Source: Gluconobacter cadivus
Lineage (GTDB): Bacteria > Pseudomonadota > Alphaproteobacteria > Acetobacterales > Acetobacteraceae
Reading direction: 5' to 3'
NCBI RefSeq assembly: GCF_015244745.1
Contig: NZ_JABCQI010000006.1
Span: 182,896-246,895, forward strand
Length of the DNA stretch: 64,000 bases
Positions 54,819 to 63,922 of this stretch are shown here, piece by piece; positions within the stretch are counted from its first letter, which is position 1; each line of letters starts with the position of its first letter. Below the pieces are notes generated by a model. The model had not been told where the DNA came from and did no database searches. It saw only the letters and a list, made by a program, of their open reading frames with translations. Position numbers and translations under genes: made by a program.

Positions 54819-55387
54819 AAAACGTGAAATCTTTCACCATGCCATCTCGCGTCCTGCACTGGGTCATGGCCGTCATGATTCTGGCCATGATCTTCATTGG
54901 TGTGTTCATGGCGTCGACCGTTGGATCTGATTATTATCGTCTGGTGGCGTTGCATCGCTCTGTGGGGATCGCAATCCTTGTCCTTGCTATGCTTCGTCTG
55001 GGAAACCGACTGCATACGCCTCCACCTCCCTTACCGGAGGATTTGCCCCCGGTGATAAAAGTTGGAGCCCATGCATCGCATATCCTACTTTATGTGCTGA
55101 TGATCGTTTTGCCGCTTGTTGGATGGGGGATGTTGTCGGCTGGGGGCTATCCCATTCCGCTATGGGGTCAGTCCGTACGTTTGCCACCGATCCTTCCTTA
55201 CGATCCGATGCTCTGGGCGGAACTTCGGTCGGCGCATACCCTACTGGCCTTTCTACTGTTTGGTCTCGTTTTGGCGCATATCACCGCAGCTCTATTTCAT
55301 GGCCTGATCCGACGCGATGGCGTACTTCGCAGCATGCTGCTCCGGGCAAGCCTTGATCCGATCTCTCAAGAGAGCCACGGCGATTAA
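54815..55387 (+). CDS. Cytochrome b561 family protein
   Basis: 190 residues with four membrane helices and the heme-ligand histidines: VLHWVMAVMI in helix 1, LHRSVGIAI in helix 2, AHASHILLYV in helix 3 and SAHTLLAFL in helix 4. Proteins of this type pass electrons from the quinol pool to periplasmic peroxidases. With the catalase-related peroxidase it likely makes a quinol peroxidase unit. Start ATG 54815. Confidence 0.93.
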   Translation: MKNVKSFTMPSRVLHWVMAVMILAMIFIGVFMASTVGSDYYRLVALHRSVGIAILVLAMLRLGNRLHTPPPPLPEDLPPVIKVGAHASHILLYVLMIVLPLVGWGMLSAGGYPIPLWGQSVRLPPILPYDPMLWAELRSAHTLLAFLLFGLVLAHITAALFHGLIRRDGVLRSMLLRASLDPISQESHGD

Positions 55388-55407
55388 GCCGTGGCTGCCG
55401 ATGTTGA

Positions 55408-56244
55408 TCAGCGTTCAGCAAACGCCAGGAGGTCTGCGTTGAGTACCTCCGCATTGACCGTCAGCATTCCGTGCGAGAAGCCGGGATAGGTTTTAAGGGT
55501 GCCGTTGGCGAGTAATTCAACAGATTTGAGTGCTGAATCAGCGATTGGCACAATCTGGTCGTCTTCTCCATGCAGCACGAGTGTTGGTATCGTGATGCTC
55601 TTCAAGTCTTCGGTCTGATCTGTTTCGGAAAAAGCCTTAATGCCCTCGTAGTGCGCTTTGGCGCTCCCCATCATGCCCTGACGCCACCAGTTTTGAATGA
55701 CGCCCTCTTGCGGGCTGATACCCTCGCGATTGAACCCATAGAACGGGCCGGTTGGCACATCGCGGAAGAACTGTGCCCGGTTGGTTGCAAGGGCAACACG
55801 AAAACCGTCAAAAATCTCAATGGGCAGGCCCTCGGGATTTGCTTCAGTGCGTAGCATCAGGGGCGGAACAGCGCTGACCAGAACGGCTTTGGCGGCGCGT
55901 CCGGACGGCTGACCATGTTTGGCCACATAGCGCGCGACTTCACCGCCGCCGGTGGAATGACCGATATGAACGACGTTCCGAAGGTCCAATGCTTCGACGA
56001 CGGCAAACGCGTCCGCTGCATAATGATCCATGTCATGCCCTTCCGAGACTTGCCCGGAGCGTCCATGACCACGACGATCATGGGCCACCACGCGAAAGCC
56101 CTGCTGTAAAAAGAACAGCATTTGGGCATCCCAATCGTCAGAAGAGAGGGGCCAGCCATGATGAAACATGATGGGACGGGCGTCTTTCGGGCCCCAGTCC
56201 TTGTAGAAGATCTCAACATTATCTTTGGTGGTAACGAACGACAT
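55408..56244 (-). CDS. Alpha/beta hydrolase, non-heme chloroperoxidase-like
   Basis: 278 residues. Nucleophile Ser in GHSTGGG (near residue 96), catalytic Asp in GEDDQIVP and His in GFSHGM at the end. HHGWPLSSDDWD gives the oxyanion region. Closest in type to the cofactor-free haloperoxidase/esterase branch. It may belong with the divergent stress genes or with the SDR upstream (83-base gap). Confidence 0.9.
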   Translation of the reverse strand: MSFVTTKDNVEIFYKDWGPKDARPIMFHHGWPLSSDDWDAQMLFFLQQGFRVVAHDRRGHGRSGQVSEGHDMDHYAADAFAVVEALDLRNVVHIGHSTGGGEVARYVAKHGQPSGRAAKAVLVSAVPPLMLRTEANPEGLPIEIFDGFRVALATNRAQFFRDVPTGPFYGFNREGISPQEGVIQNWWRQGMMGSAKAHYEGIKAFSETDQTEDLKSITIPTLVLHGEDDQIVPIADSALKSVELLANGTLKTYPGFSHGMLTVNAEVLNADLLAFAER

Positions 56245-56326
56245 GATTAATTTCTTCCAAATTTAGAGGGTAACAGCTGTTTCAGGGCCGTCTTCGCAAT
56301 GAACCCGAAGCCGGTTTTGATGGCGT

Positions 56327-57079
56327 TCAGATCTGTTTCTGACCACCATCAACGTAGAGTTCGATGCCATTGATGAAACTGGCCTCGTCAGATGCCAGAA
56401 ACAGAACCGAGCGAGCGATTTCTTCCGGCTGGGCCACGCGACCAGACGGGATCAGACTGGCGAGATAGGTTTTGGTTTCTTTGGCCTGTTCGCCGCCACC
56501 AAAAAGCTCATTCAGACCTGCCGTGTCGGTCACACCCGGACTGACCGCGTTGACGCGAATATGTCGGTCTTTGAGGTCAAGCATCCAGTTCCGAGCAAAA
56601 CTGCGTACGGCTGCCTTCGTTGCAGAATACACACTGAGAGCCGGGGTTCCTGCGGCGCTGACATTTGAAGCATTCAGCACGATCGAGGCTCCATCGCGGA
56701 GCAGGGGAAGCGCCTTCTGTACCGTAAAGAGGACGCCTTTGACGTTACTGTCAAAAGTGGACTGATAGTGTTCCTCGGAAATGGCGCCAAGTGGCGCAAG
56801 TTCCCCGCCGCCAGCATTGGCGAAGACAACGTCGATCTGGCTGTGCGTCTGCTGGACGGTATCGTACAGATGATCGATGTCATTCAGGCGGCCCATATCT
56901 CCGCGTACGCCGGTTACTTTGCCACCGATGCGAGTGACAGCGGCGTCGAGTGCCTCCTGTCTTCTGCCGGTTATGAAAACGAATGCGCCTTCATCGGCGA
57001 AGGCTTTTGCGGTGGCCAAACCAATGCCGCTGGTACCACCCGTTACGATCACGACCTTGCCATCAAATCCGTAAGTCAT
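56327..57079 (-). CDS. Short-chain dehydrogenase/reductase (classical SDR)
   Basis: 250 residues. NAD(P) motif TGGTSGIG (14-21), NAGGG at about 90, catalytic Ser in NASNVSAAG and YSATK as the active-site Tyr-Lys pair. VNAVSPGVTDT follows. The substrate is unknown. It is divergent from the LysR gene at 57193, the likely regulator. Confidence 0.93.
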   Translation of the reverse strand: MTYGFDGKVVIVTGGTSGIGLATAKAFADEGAFVFITGRRQEALDAAVTRIGGKVTGVRGDMGRLNDIDHLYDTVQQTHSQIDVVFANAGGGELAPLGAISEEHYQSTFDSNVKGVLFTVQKALPLLRDGASIVLNASNVSAAGTPALSVYSATKAAVRSFARNWMLDLKDRHIRVNAVSPGVTDTAGLNELFGGGEQAKETKTYLASLIPSGRVAQPEEIARSVLFLASDEASFINGIELYVDGGQKQI

Positions 57080-57192
57080 TGTTCTGTTCCCTGTTTTCAG
57101 CGCTCTGTTTGCGCCGGTGGGAAAGAGATGACATTGGAACGATCATCGCTGTAGATGGCAATATCGATACGCAGCGTTCAGAAAGAGGAACG

Positions 57193-58086
57193 ATGGAACG
57201 ACGGGATCTTAACGATTATGCGTATTTCGTAGCGGTCGTAGCGCATGGCGGCTTTTCAGCCGCATCGCGCGCGCTGCACGAGCCTAAATCAAAGCTCAGC
57301 CGCCGCATCGCCGATCTTGAAAGCCGGCTCGGTACGCGACTGATTGAGCGGTCCAGCAGGCGCTTTCGCGTCACGGATCTTGGTCGGGCATTTTATGAGC
57401 GCTGTCGGACTATGCTGGATGAAGCAGAAGCTGCAGAGGCAGTCATCAGCGCCGCCCAGGCTGAGCCAGCGGGCGTCGTTCGGTTCAGTTGTCCGACCGG
57501 CATGGTCGCCGTGATCGGTCCTTTGATAACTGGCTTTCTGGATCGTCATCCCAAGGTGCGATTACAACTCCTGGCGGTGGATCGGGCAGTGGACCTGATA
57601 GAAGAGCGCATCGACCTCGCATTGCGGGTTCGTCTGACTCTGACATCGGATGCAGCTTTGACCATGCGTACACTCGGACGCTCCACACGTGTTTTAGTCG
57701 CGCATCCGCGTGTCGCTGCGAGCGTCAGAAACCTGCATGATCTGGATACGGCATCGCTCTTAACAACCAGTGACGAGACCACGGAGTGTATCTGGCTTTT
57801 GATAAATACCCATGGCGAGACTCACGAAATACGCCGAATACCCCGCTTCGGTTCGCAGGATATGAACATGGTGAAGGATGCGGCGATTGCAGGACTGGGA
57901 GTTGCCTGGCTCCCGGATCATTTTGTTCGGGAGCCATTGGAGAAGGGTCTGTTGGTGCAGGTACTGCCGGAATGGACGGGGCCGGAAGGGATTGTTCATT
58001 TGGTATTTACGACGCGGCGGGGTCTACCGTCAGCGGTCCGTGCGTTTATCGATCATCTAGCCGCGGGATTTCCAAAGCGTTTATGA
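57193..58086 (+). CDS. LysR-family transcriptional regulator
   Basis: 297 residues from ATG 57193; the open frame is longer at its start but the family begins here (ERRDLNDYAYFVAVVAHGGF). The HTH is AASRALHEPKSKLSRRIADL. The effector domain covers residues 90-297, with GVVRFSCPTGM marking its start. Divergent from the SDR-hydrolase pair, which it probably controls. Confidence 0.93.
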   Translation: MERRDLNDYAYFVAVVAHGGFSAASRALHEPKSKLSRRIADLESRLGTRLIERSSRRFRVTDLGRAFYERCRTMLDEAEAAEAVISAAQAEPAGVVRFSCPTGMVAVIGPLITGFLDRHPKVRLQLLAVDRAVDLIEERIDLALRVRLTLTSDAALTMRTLGRSTRVLVAHPRVAASVRNLHDLDTASLLTTSDETTECIWLLINTHGETHEIRRIPRFGSQDMNMVKDAAIAGLGVAWLPDHFVREPLEKGLLVQVLPEWTGPEGIVHLVFTTRRGLPSAVRAFIDHLAAGFPKRL

Positions 58087-58277
58087 GCGCTGCGCTTTGG
58101 AGTCAGAGACGGCCGTTTCTGGGTCACAAGGTTACTCGTGATAGTGTCAGCTATGAAGTAACAGCCGCCTGTCTGTTTTTTGTCATTGGGCAGGCAGGCA
58201 GTTTAGGAGGAAAATCCGACATTCACACATGAATACGTCGTCTATTTTTTTTAAAAAAACAGACCTATTCGGATAAA
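58087..58277. other. Intergenic region with interspersed repeat copy C
   Basis: CCGCCTGTCTG (58165-58175) and CAGGCAGGCAG (58191-58201) form an imperfect hairpin of the same family as copies A and B. No gene is seen. Confidence 0.65.
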
Positions 58278-59030
58278 TTAAAGTGCCGGCTTGATAAATA
58301 CGAAGATGAACTGATCGGTCGTTCCTCGAATGGCAGGATCAAAAACTCTGAGTTGATGATCATCCTTAGGATTCGAAAGTAATTTGCTCTCAGTTTTCAA
58401 AGTAAAGCCCGCATTCAGAATGGTTTTTTTGGCGACTTCCGGATCAATACGGTGCAAAGTGTTCGTCTCACTGAGGCCTGTCCCTGGGGCGGCCACATGA
58501 TCAATGACAACAAAGCGGCCTCCAGGTTTTAGAAGATCGAAAACCTGTTTACTGAATGCGGTGATATCCACGTTGCCTAGAAATGGAGTTGGCAAATCAT
58601 GAAGGTTCTGGGACGTGAAGAATACGTCCACGGGGGCTGGCAAGGTGAGATGAGCAAGGTCATCTGGGACAGCCGCTACGTTTTCTGTCCCTGGTGCCCC
58701 GACCAGCGCTTTCATGCGGATTTCGCCCTTTGACCCCGGAGTGACCATGCCTGCTGGCCAGATATCCAGCACCTTACCTTCAGGACCAACAATCCCAGAG
58801 AAAATGCGGGTCCAATAGCCACCTCCCGGCAGAAAATCAGCAACATGCTCGCCTGGCTTGATCTCAGCCAGGGCAGCAATCTCAGCTCCGTGTCGACGGG
58901 TATCATCCGCTTTGTCGCCCTGACGAATTGGAGCAGTCATTGCAGACGAAATATAATTTTCTAAGGGGGCGGCATAGGCTACAGAAGACGCCAGAAGCGT
59001 GATTACGGCGGCTGAGACTGCTTTGCGCAT
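58278..59030 (-). CDS. Exported class I SAM methyltransferase-like protein
   Basis: 250 residues with a clear signal peptide (AVSAAVITLLASSVAYAAPL, cleavage after AYA). The rest has a Rossmann methyltransferase fold: HVADFLPGGGYWTRIFSG in the place of motif I, FFTSQNLHDLP, and LLKPGGRFVVIDHVA. The predicted periplasmic location is odd for an SAM enzyme and is characteristic of a recurrent alphaproteobacterial family of unknown function. Whether it binds SAM is unknown. Confidence 0.83.
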   Translation of the reverse strand: MRKAVSAAVITLLASSVAYAAPLENYISSAMTAPIRQGDKADDTRRHGAEIAALAEIKPGEHVADFLPGGGYWTRIFSGIVGPEGKVLDIWPAGMVTPGSKGEIRMKALVGAPGTENVAAVPDDLAHLTLPAPVDVFFTSQNLHDLPTPFLGNVDITAFSKQVFDLLKPGGRFVVIDHVAAPGTGLSETNTLHRIDPEVAKKTILNAGFTLKTESKLLSNPKDDHQLRVFDPAIRGTTDQFIFVFIKPAL

Positions 59031-59383
59031 AATTATGATCCAATCATCTCATACCAGAAATGCCACATGAGGTTATTATCTTGATAATGTGGCAATGTTG
59101 AAAAATATTCACATGATCATGTCCGCAGGAGAGTTTTCTCGCAACGGAAAACGGACGAAGACGGATTTTTGGAAAGCACTTCCGCCATACTGGAGACTCT
59201 CTGTCAAACGTCAGAACCGAATTATTCCTGTTTGAGTTGAGTGGGCGTATCATGACACGCCTCTTCGGGCGTGCGTCCAGCCAGCGGCCACGCCCATCCA
59301 TGCTGCTGCTCGGCATATTAGGTAATGTCAGAGCATCAGAGCTGATTGGACCGATCAGTCACGAACCGCACCTCCCCTAAAGG
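59031..59383. other. Gene-free stretch
   Basis: Open frames here are short and lack good starts. I see no RNA gene, repeat or other structure. Confidence 0.4.
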
Positions 59384-60259
59384 CTACAGCACCTCGCGTG
59401 CTGGCACCGGGACATTGCAGAGGGCGACGCCATGGGCAGGATGAACAAAGAACGGATCACGCCTAGCGGCGCGCGCAGCAAGATACGCCGCGAATGTCGC
59501 ACTCTCGACGCGCATCGTCTGAACCTTCGGGCGCTCGGAGACCGGCAAGTCCGAAGCAAGCACTACGCTTTGAATACCGACGTTCTGTCGCACATCGGTA
59601 TAAAACCCAAGCGGACCCGTGCCACGCGGTAACGCACCCAGTAGCTCCATCCCGACCAATACACGGCCGACGACCGCGAGGTTTCGGTCGAGTTGCCGGG
59701 GCGCCTCACCGTTGACCACATAAAGTTCCTGTCCGTTTCCTGTATCCGGCGGCATATCCCGCGCCACACCGATAGTCCCGTAGCACTGCGCCGGCCACAC
59801 GCTCGTTCCATCGCCGCCAACTGGCCATCCATCCGCAAACCCGACTTTCGTCGCATAAGGATCGGCATAGCCGAGTGGACGATATGTAAGTCCCTCAAGC
59901 GGGCGATCGTATTCAGCAGGCGGGTGCGCAACGAAATGCGTGGGCAAAGAAGCTTTTTCGTCCCTGACGCTCCATTGGATGACGTAATTATCCTGCACAC
60001 GCATAATTGCTCCGCCGTCCCAGGCCCGATCCTGCGCAAAGCGCACGACATTGGCGACGTGAACAGGCGCGAATTGCGGAGCGAGTTCGATCACGATCCG
60101 CCGCCCATCATTCGTCTTCATAAGCAACAACTGGTCGGGCGCGACCGTCCGCCATGCACTATCCGGAGCATGATCCACGATCTCGGCAGGCGAGGGCACC
60201 GCAGCAAGAGTGCCCCCCAACGGCAATACGAGCAATAAGGCAGGAAGAGCATTTCGCAT
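59384..60259 (-). CDS. Exported peptidylprolyl isomerase (cyclophilin type)
   Basis: 291 residues from ATG 60259, which gives a good signal peptide (ALPALLLVLPLGGTLAAVPS). The cyclophilin fold is seen in GRRIVIELAPQFAPVHVANV, then AQCYGTIGVARDMPPDTGNG and LDRNLAVVGRVLVGMELL. It would help periplasmic proline-limited folding. The type and codon use resemble sphingomonads, which together with the following LysR-MFS genes could suggest a transferred block. Confidence 0.88.
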   Translation of the reverse strand: MRNALPALLLVLPLGGTLAAVPSPAEIVDHAPDSAWRTVAPDQLLLMKTNDGRRIVIELAPQFAPVHVANVVRFAQDRAWDGGAIMRVQDNYVIQWSVRDEKASLPTHFVAHPPAEYDRPLEGLTYRPLGYADPYATKVGFADGWPVGGDGTSVWPAQCYGTIGVARDMPPDTGNGQELYVVNGEAPRQLDRNLAVVGRVLVGMELLGALPRGTGPLGFYTDVRQNVGIQSVVLASDLPVSERPKVQTMRVESATFAAYLAARAARRDPFFVHPAHGVALCNVPVPAREVL

Positions 60260-60362
60260 ACGAGACAGAATGCCCGTTTCCCACACCGAGGACTAGTCAT
60301 TTCCAATCCTCCCTCTTAGGACTGAAACAGAACAGTCCTTCCACGTCACGTCGCAGGTGAGT

Positions 60363-61250
60363 CTATCCCAGCACCAGATGCTCGGTTAGAAAATCAATGA
60401 ACAAGCGAGTCTTGTGTGGCAGATAACGGCTCGCTGGCCACAACACTCTGAATGATCCCGCATCGAGGAGCATATCATCGAGAAGCGGGACCAGCGTGCC
60501 GGCCTCGATTTTCCTGTTCACCGCGAACGGCGGCAGGCAGGCAACGCCAAAACCTTGTTCAGCAAGATAGAGGAGCGGTTCGATCGTGCTGACGACGGCC
60601 GTCTCCGGCAGATCGAGCTTCAGATCCACGCCATTTCGCATAAGCGGCCACGACTCCAGCCTTCCGCTCTTCATGTAGCGGTGATGCAGGCAGGCGTGGT
60701 CTAACAGGTCTTCCGGGGTAAGCGGCGTGCCGTGCTGTGCCAAATAGGCCGGCGATGCGACAATGCGGTGTCGGAAGACGCCCAGTTTGCGGTGCATCAA
60801 GCGAGTATCGGCGATCTCGCCGGTTCGGATCACCGCATCGAAACCTTCCTCGATCACCGCGACCATCCGGTCGGTGAAATCGATGTCCATCCGGATGTCT
60901 GGCCATGTTTTCATAAATGCAGCGATCACGGGCATCAAAAGCATGCCCGCGATCGGCAGGCTTACCCGGAGCACTCCCGAGGGCTTGTCACTGGCCTGAA
61001 ACAGCATTGCCTCGGCGGCATCGACTTCATCAAAGATTCGCCGACAATGATCGAGGAAGGTTGTACCTTCGGCCGTCAACGTCATGCTGCGGGTGCTGCG
61101 ATGGAGCAGCCGGACGCCCAACCGCTCTTCCAGACGCGCGATGGCCTTGCCCACAGCAGAAGCGGAAATACCAAGATCGCGGCCTGTAGCAACGAAGCTG
61201 CGGGTCTCGGCGGCGCGCATGAAGGCGTTGAGAGCGCCAAGCCGGTCCAT
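60363..61250 (-). CDS. LysR-family regulator (divergent from MFS gene)
   Basis: 295-296 residues from ATG 61250 or 61253. The HTH is in ATGRDLGISASAVGKAIARL; VRLLHRSTRSMTLTAEG is typical of the group that controls efflux genes and enzymes by divergent promoters. The effector domain covers the rest. The MFS gene starts 126 bases away on the other strand. Confidence 0.93.
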   Translation of the reverse strand: MDRLGALNAFMRAAETRSFVATGRDLGISASAVGKAIARLEERLGVRLLHRSTRSMTLTAEGTTFLDHCRRIFDEVDAAEAMLFQASDKPSGVLRVSLPIAGMLLMPVIAAFMKTWPDIRMDIDFTDRMVAVIEEGFDAVIRTGEIADTRLMHRKLGVFRHRIVASPAYLAQHGTPLTPEDLLDHACLHHRYMKSGRLESWPLMRNGVDLKLDLPETAVVSTIEPLLYLAEQGFGVACLPPFAVNRKIEAGTLVPLLDDMLLDAGSFRVLWPASRYLPHKTRLFIDFLTEHLVLG

Positions 61251-61376
61251 CATTCAAGCCTCACATTGCGGACAATGATGTCCTGACTATTCGGAACTAT
61301 AGCTGATTTTTCTGTAATTGTATTGAGCTTACTGTTGGCCCTGCCGAGCCCTTCATCGATTTGCAGGACGATTTTA

Positions 61377-62567
61377 ATGCAGCTTGAACAAATATCACTG
61401 GCCTGCGAGGCCAATGCAGAGCGAGAGCACCTACCTCTCGCCAGCCTGCTCGCGTTGGCAGCCGCGGGATTCCTCACCATCCTCACCGAGACGCTACCCG
61501 CTGGTCTTCTTCCGCAGATCAGCGACGACCTGCACATTTCACAGGAGTTAGCCGGTCAATTGGTGACGGTTTATGCGATCGGCTCGTTGGTTGCAGCCAT
61601 TCCGCTGACAAGTGCGACCCAGCATATGCGGCGGCGCCCGTTGCTGCTTACGGCAATCGCCGGTTTCGCCGTCGCCAATGTCGTCACAGCCATCGCGTCC
61701 TCTTATGCGTTCGTCGTGGCCGCGCGTCTGCTGGCCGGGGTATCGGCCGGAGTACTCTGGGCACTGCTCGCAGGTTATGCCTCCCGTATGGTCGTCCCGC
61801 AACTGGAAGGACGTGCGATCGCTGTCGCCATGGTTGGCACTCCGCTCGCTCTATCGATCGGCGTACCCGCTGGCACGTTTCTTGGTGCTTGGGTGGGTTG
61901 GCGGATCAGCTTCGGCATTATGAGCGGGTTGACGTTACTGTTGATCGGATGGACCTGCTTGAAGGTGCCCGATTTCCCCGGTGCGGACCGCGAAAAGAGA
62001 ATATCGCTGGCGAAGGTTTGGACAATGCCTGGCATTCACCCGATTTTGATGGTGACGTTAGCTTTCGTACTCGCTCACAATATCCTCTACACTTATATCG
62101 CGCCCTATCTGGCCCAATCCGGCATGGTCGCGCAGACGGATCGCGTTCTGCTGGTATTCGGGGTCGCGGCCCTGCTAGGCATATGGGTGGTCGGCGCTTT
62201 GATCGATCGCCGACTGCGTCTTCTGACCCTCGGCGCTATCATCCTGTTCTTCATGGCAATGCTGATCCTGGGCCTTGGCCGATCCGAGCCGATGGCGGTC
62301 TATAGCGGCGTAACTGTTTGGGGACTCGCTTTTGGCGGCGTGGCGACCTTGTTTCAGACGGCATCTGCCAAGGCTGCGCGTAGCGGGGCAGATGTCGCGC
62401 AATCGATGATCGTGACCGTGTGGAACCTTGCGATTGCAGGCGGCGGTATAGTGGGCGGCCTTATCCTCGGTGAGCTGGGTTCGGTCGCGCTGGTGTGGAG
62501 CTTGCTTCCCCTATTGACGGCATCGTTCTTCATTGTCCGCTTGACCGACGCATTCGGCGCACGATGA
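61377..62567 (+). CDS. MFS transporter (AraJ/drug-efflux type)
   Basis: 396 residues from ATG 61377 (the frame opens 18 codons earlier). Twelve predicted membrane helices, with ELAGQLVTVYAIGSLVAAIP in helix 2 and MRRRPLLLTAIAGFAVAN as the basic loop and helix 3. It belongs to the same group as the transporter cut at base 1. Probable drug or sugar efflux, regulated by the divergent LysR protein. Confidence 0.92.
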   Translation: MQLEQISLACEANAEREHLPLASLLALAAAGFLTILTETLPAGLLPQISDDLHISQELAGQLVTVYAIGSLVAAIPLTSATQHMRRRPLLLTAIAGFAVANVVTAIASSYAFVVAARLLAGVSAGVLWALLAGYASRMVVPQLEGRAIAVAMVGTPLALSIGVPAGTFLGAWVGWRISFGIMSGLTLLLIGWTCLKVPDFPGADREKRISLAKVWTMPGIHPILMVTLAFVLAHNILYTYIAPYLAQSGMVAQTDRVLLVFGVAALLGIWVVGALIDRRLRLLTLGAIILFFMAMLILGLGRSEPMAVYSGVTVWGLAFGGVATLFQTASAKAARSGADVAQSMIVTVWNLAIAGGGIVGGLILGELGSVALVWSLLPLLTASFFIVRLTDAFGAR

Positions 62568-63062
62568 GGGGCGTGCCATTGGCTTGTCTCGACCAGTCTG
62601 TGGCAAACCGCCCTTTAGTCGTGACCCACAGAATGACCGCTTCCATTGTAAGCTGTTCTTTGACGAACTGGTACGGAACAGCAGGACAGTCCCAAGCGCG
62701 ATCTATAGCGGCTCTCCTGATAATGTCGGCTTCCGGAAAACTGTTCCACTCGCCTGTATCTCCGACATGAAGGCAATTGCAGTCGTTAATCGTGCGATCT
62801 TCGGACGCTTACCCAACGGCTGATTGGGGGGGTAAACGGAATGTCTGTTTTGGGATGAGATTTCTCGACAGCAGACGTTATTTCGACTGCTAAGTAAAAA
62901 ATCGCCAAGTTCCATAGGCTTTCGGCTAGTAATTTTGCCGCTTCTTCAGCCGAAAAGAAACTATTGCTCATGTTGGATTTACTGAGGTCGCTATCTAAGC
63001 CTATACATTTGAACGTCCAACCCCAAGCGCGACAATGACTGAAGTTCACTGGAGACAGGTCT
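62568..63062. other. Intergenic region with repeat motifs; possible small gene
   Basis: ATGTCGGCTTCC (about 62724) and ATGTCTGTTTT (about 62841) are near matches to the interspersed-repeat motif. On the minus strand a frame ending at 62786 could encode about 60 residues (from NSFFSAEEAAKLLAESLWNL), but its end lies in repeat-like DNA and it lacks a ribosome site, so I do not call it a gene. Confidence 0.35.
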
Positions 63063-63125
63063 ATGAAGTCTATCGGACGCAATGGCTACAAACCGCTCGA
63101 CTTTGAAATCGATGCCATCTCATGA
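63063..63125 (+). CDS. 20-residue ORF translationally coupled to the next gene
   Basis: ATG 63063 is preceded by GGAGA seven bases upstream. The peptide MKSIGRNGYKPLDFEIDAIS ends in a stop that overlaps the next ATG as ATGA. It is either a leader peptide or the truncated tail of a former partner gene. Confidence 0.4.
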   Translation: MKSIGRNGYKPLDFEIDAIS

Positions 63126-63718
63126 GTGAGTCTCGCTACACGCCGGAACGTATCCGCAGTTTGCATTACAAAAGCGCGACAATCACTCTCTCGCCAAAAT
63201 ATATCGCGATTATATCTGAAGAAATCTGGCGCGGGACCTATTTTTCGCGGATAGGCTGGTGCGCGCATGCGCCCTACGACGCCTCCGCTCTGTGGATTGG
63301 TGAAAATTTTCGCAAAGCTCTGGAAAGCAGCGAATATTTCAACAAGCCTGGCGTCTCCTCACTGGGTCGTGACGAAATCCGGGCGATGGAAGAGGCTTCC
63401 AATACGCGGAGGCTGGCGTTCTGGAGCGAAATTGCTCAGACCTATGGCTACAAGGATATCGATCAGGCCGGGCGAAGATGCGATGTTGTGCTTACGTCCT
63501 GGCATGATCTGATCGAGGATTTCGTCACCCTGATAGCCACACTCCGTCTTCCGGGTGGCCATCGGGGCTGGGGCCCCATGGAAAAGAAGAAATACGCGGA
63601 GAAGAGGATTGCAGTCCCTTTGTCCGTGTCGGACGAGGCGTTAGGCCTTGCCATCCGTGATGCTCTCTCACGCTGTGAAGCCTCGGGACGACAGAAAATC
63701 AATACTCCGTCAGAATAG
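63122..63718 (+). CDS. Unknown 198-residue protein
   Basis: Mixed alpha/beta, no signal peptide or membrane helix. Distinctive segments are KYIAIISEEIWRGTYFSRIG and WSEIAQTYGYKDIDQAGRRC. I cannot assign a family. Coupling to a short upstream ORF, and a duplicated 3' end at 51913-52005 near the same kind of repeat, suggest a mobile cassette such as an orphan immunity gene, but this is speculation. Confidence 0.6.
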   Translation: MSESRYTPERIRSLHYKSATITLSPKYIAIISEEIWRGTYFSRIGWCAHAPYDASALWIGENFRKALESSEYFNKPGVSSLGRDEIRAMEEASNTRRLAFWSEIAQTYGYKDIDQAGRRCDVVLTSWHDLIEDFVTLIATLRLPGGHRGWGPMEKKKYAEKRIAVPLSVSDEALGLAIRDALSRCEASGRQKINTPSE

Positions 63719-63922
63719 TTGGCTTGCAGCGTTTGATACTTGCGAGCGCAACTTCAAACAGGGCGTCCTGCATGACCTTGGGGTGCCGCCCTGATGAACA
63801 TCGGATTGGATGACGTCCGCTTTCAGGTCATGCGTCGTTGCTATCTATGTTTGCCACGTAGGCGGAAGCAGCATGTCCGGTTACGCTTACGCAGTGTTGC
63901 AAGCCGCTTTAAATGAAGAAGA
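63719..63922. other. Intergenic region with interspersed repeat copy D
   Basis: Starts like copy B (TTGGATGACGTCCGCTTTCA near 63804), and has a 29-base part (63858-63886) that is the reverse complement of 20131-20159 with two mismatches. No gene is seen. Confidence 0.65.
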
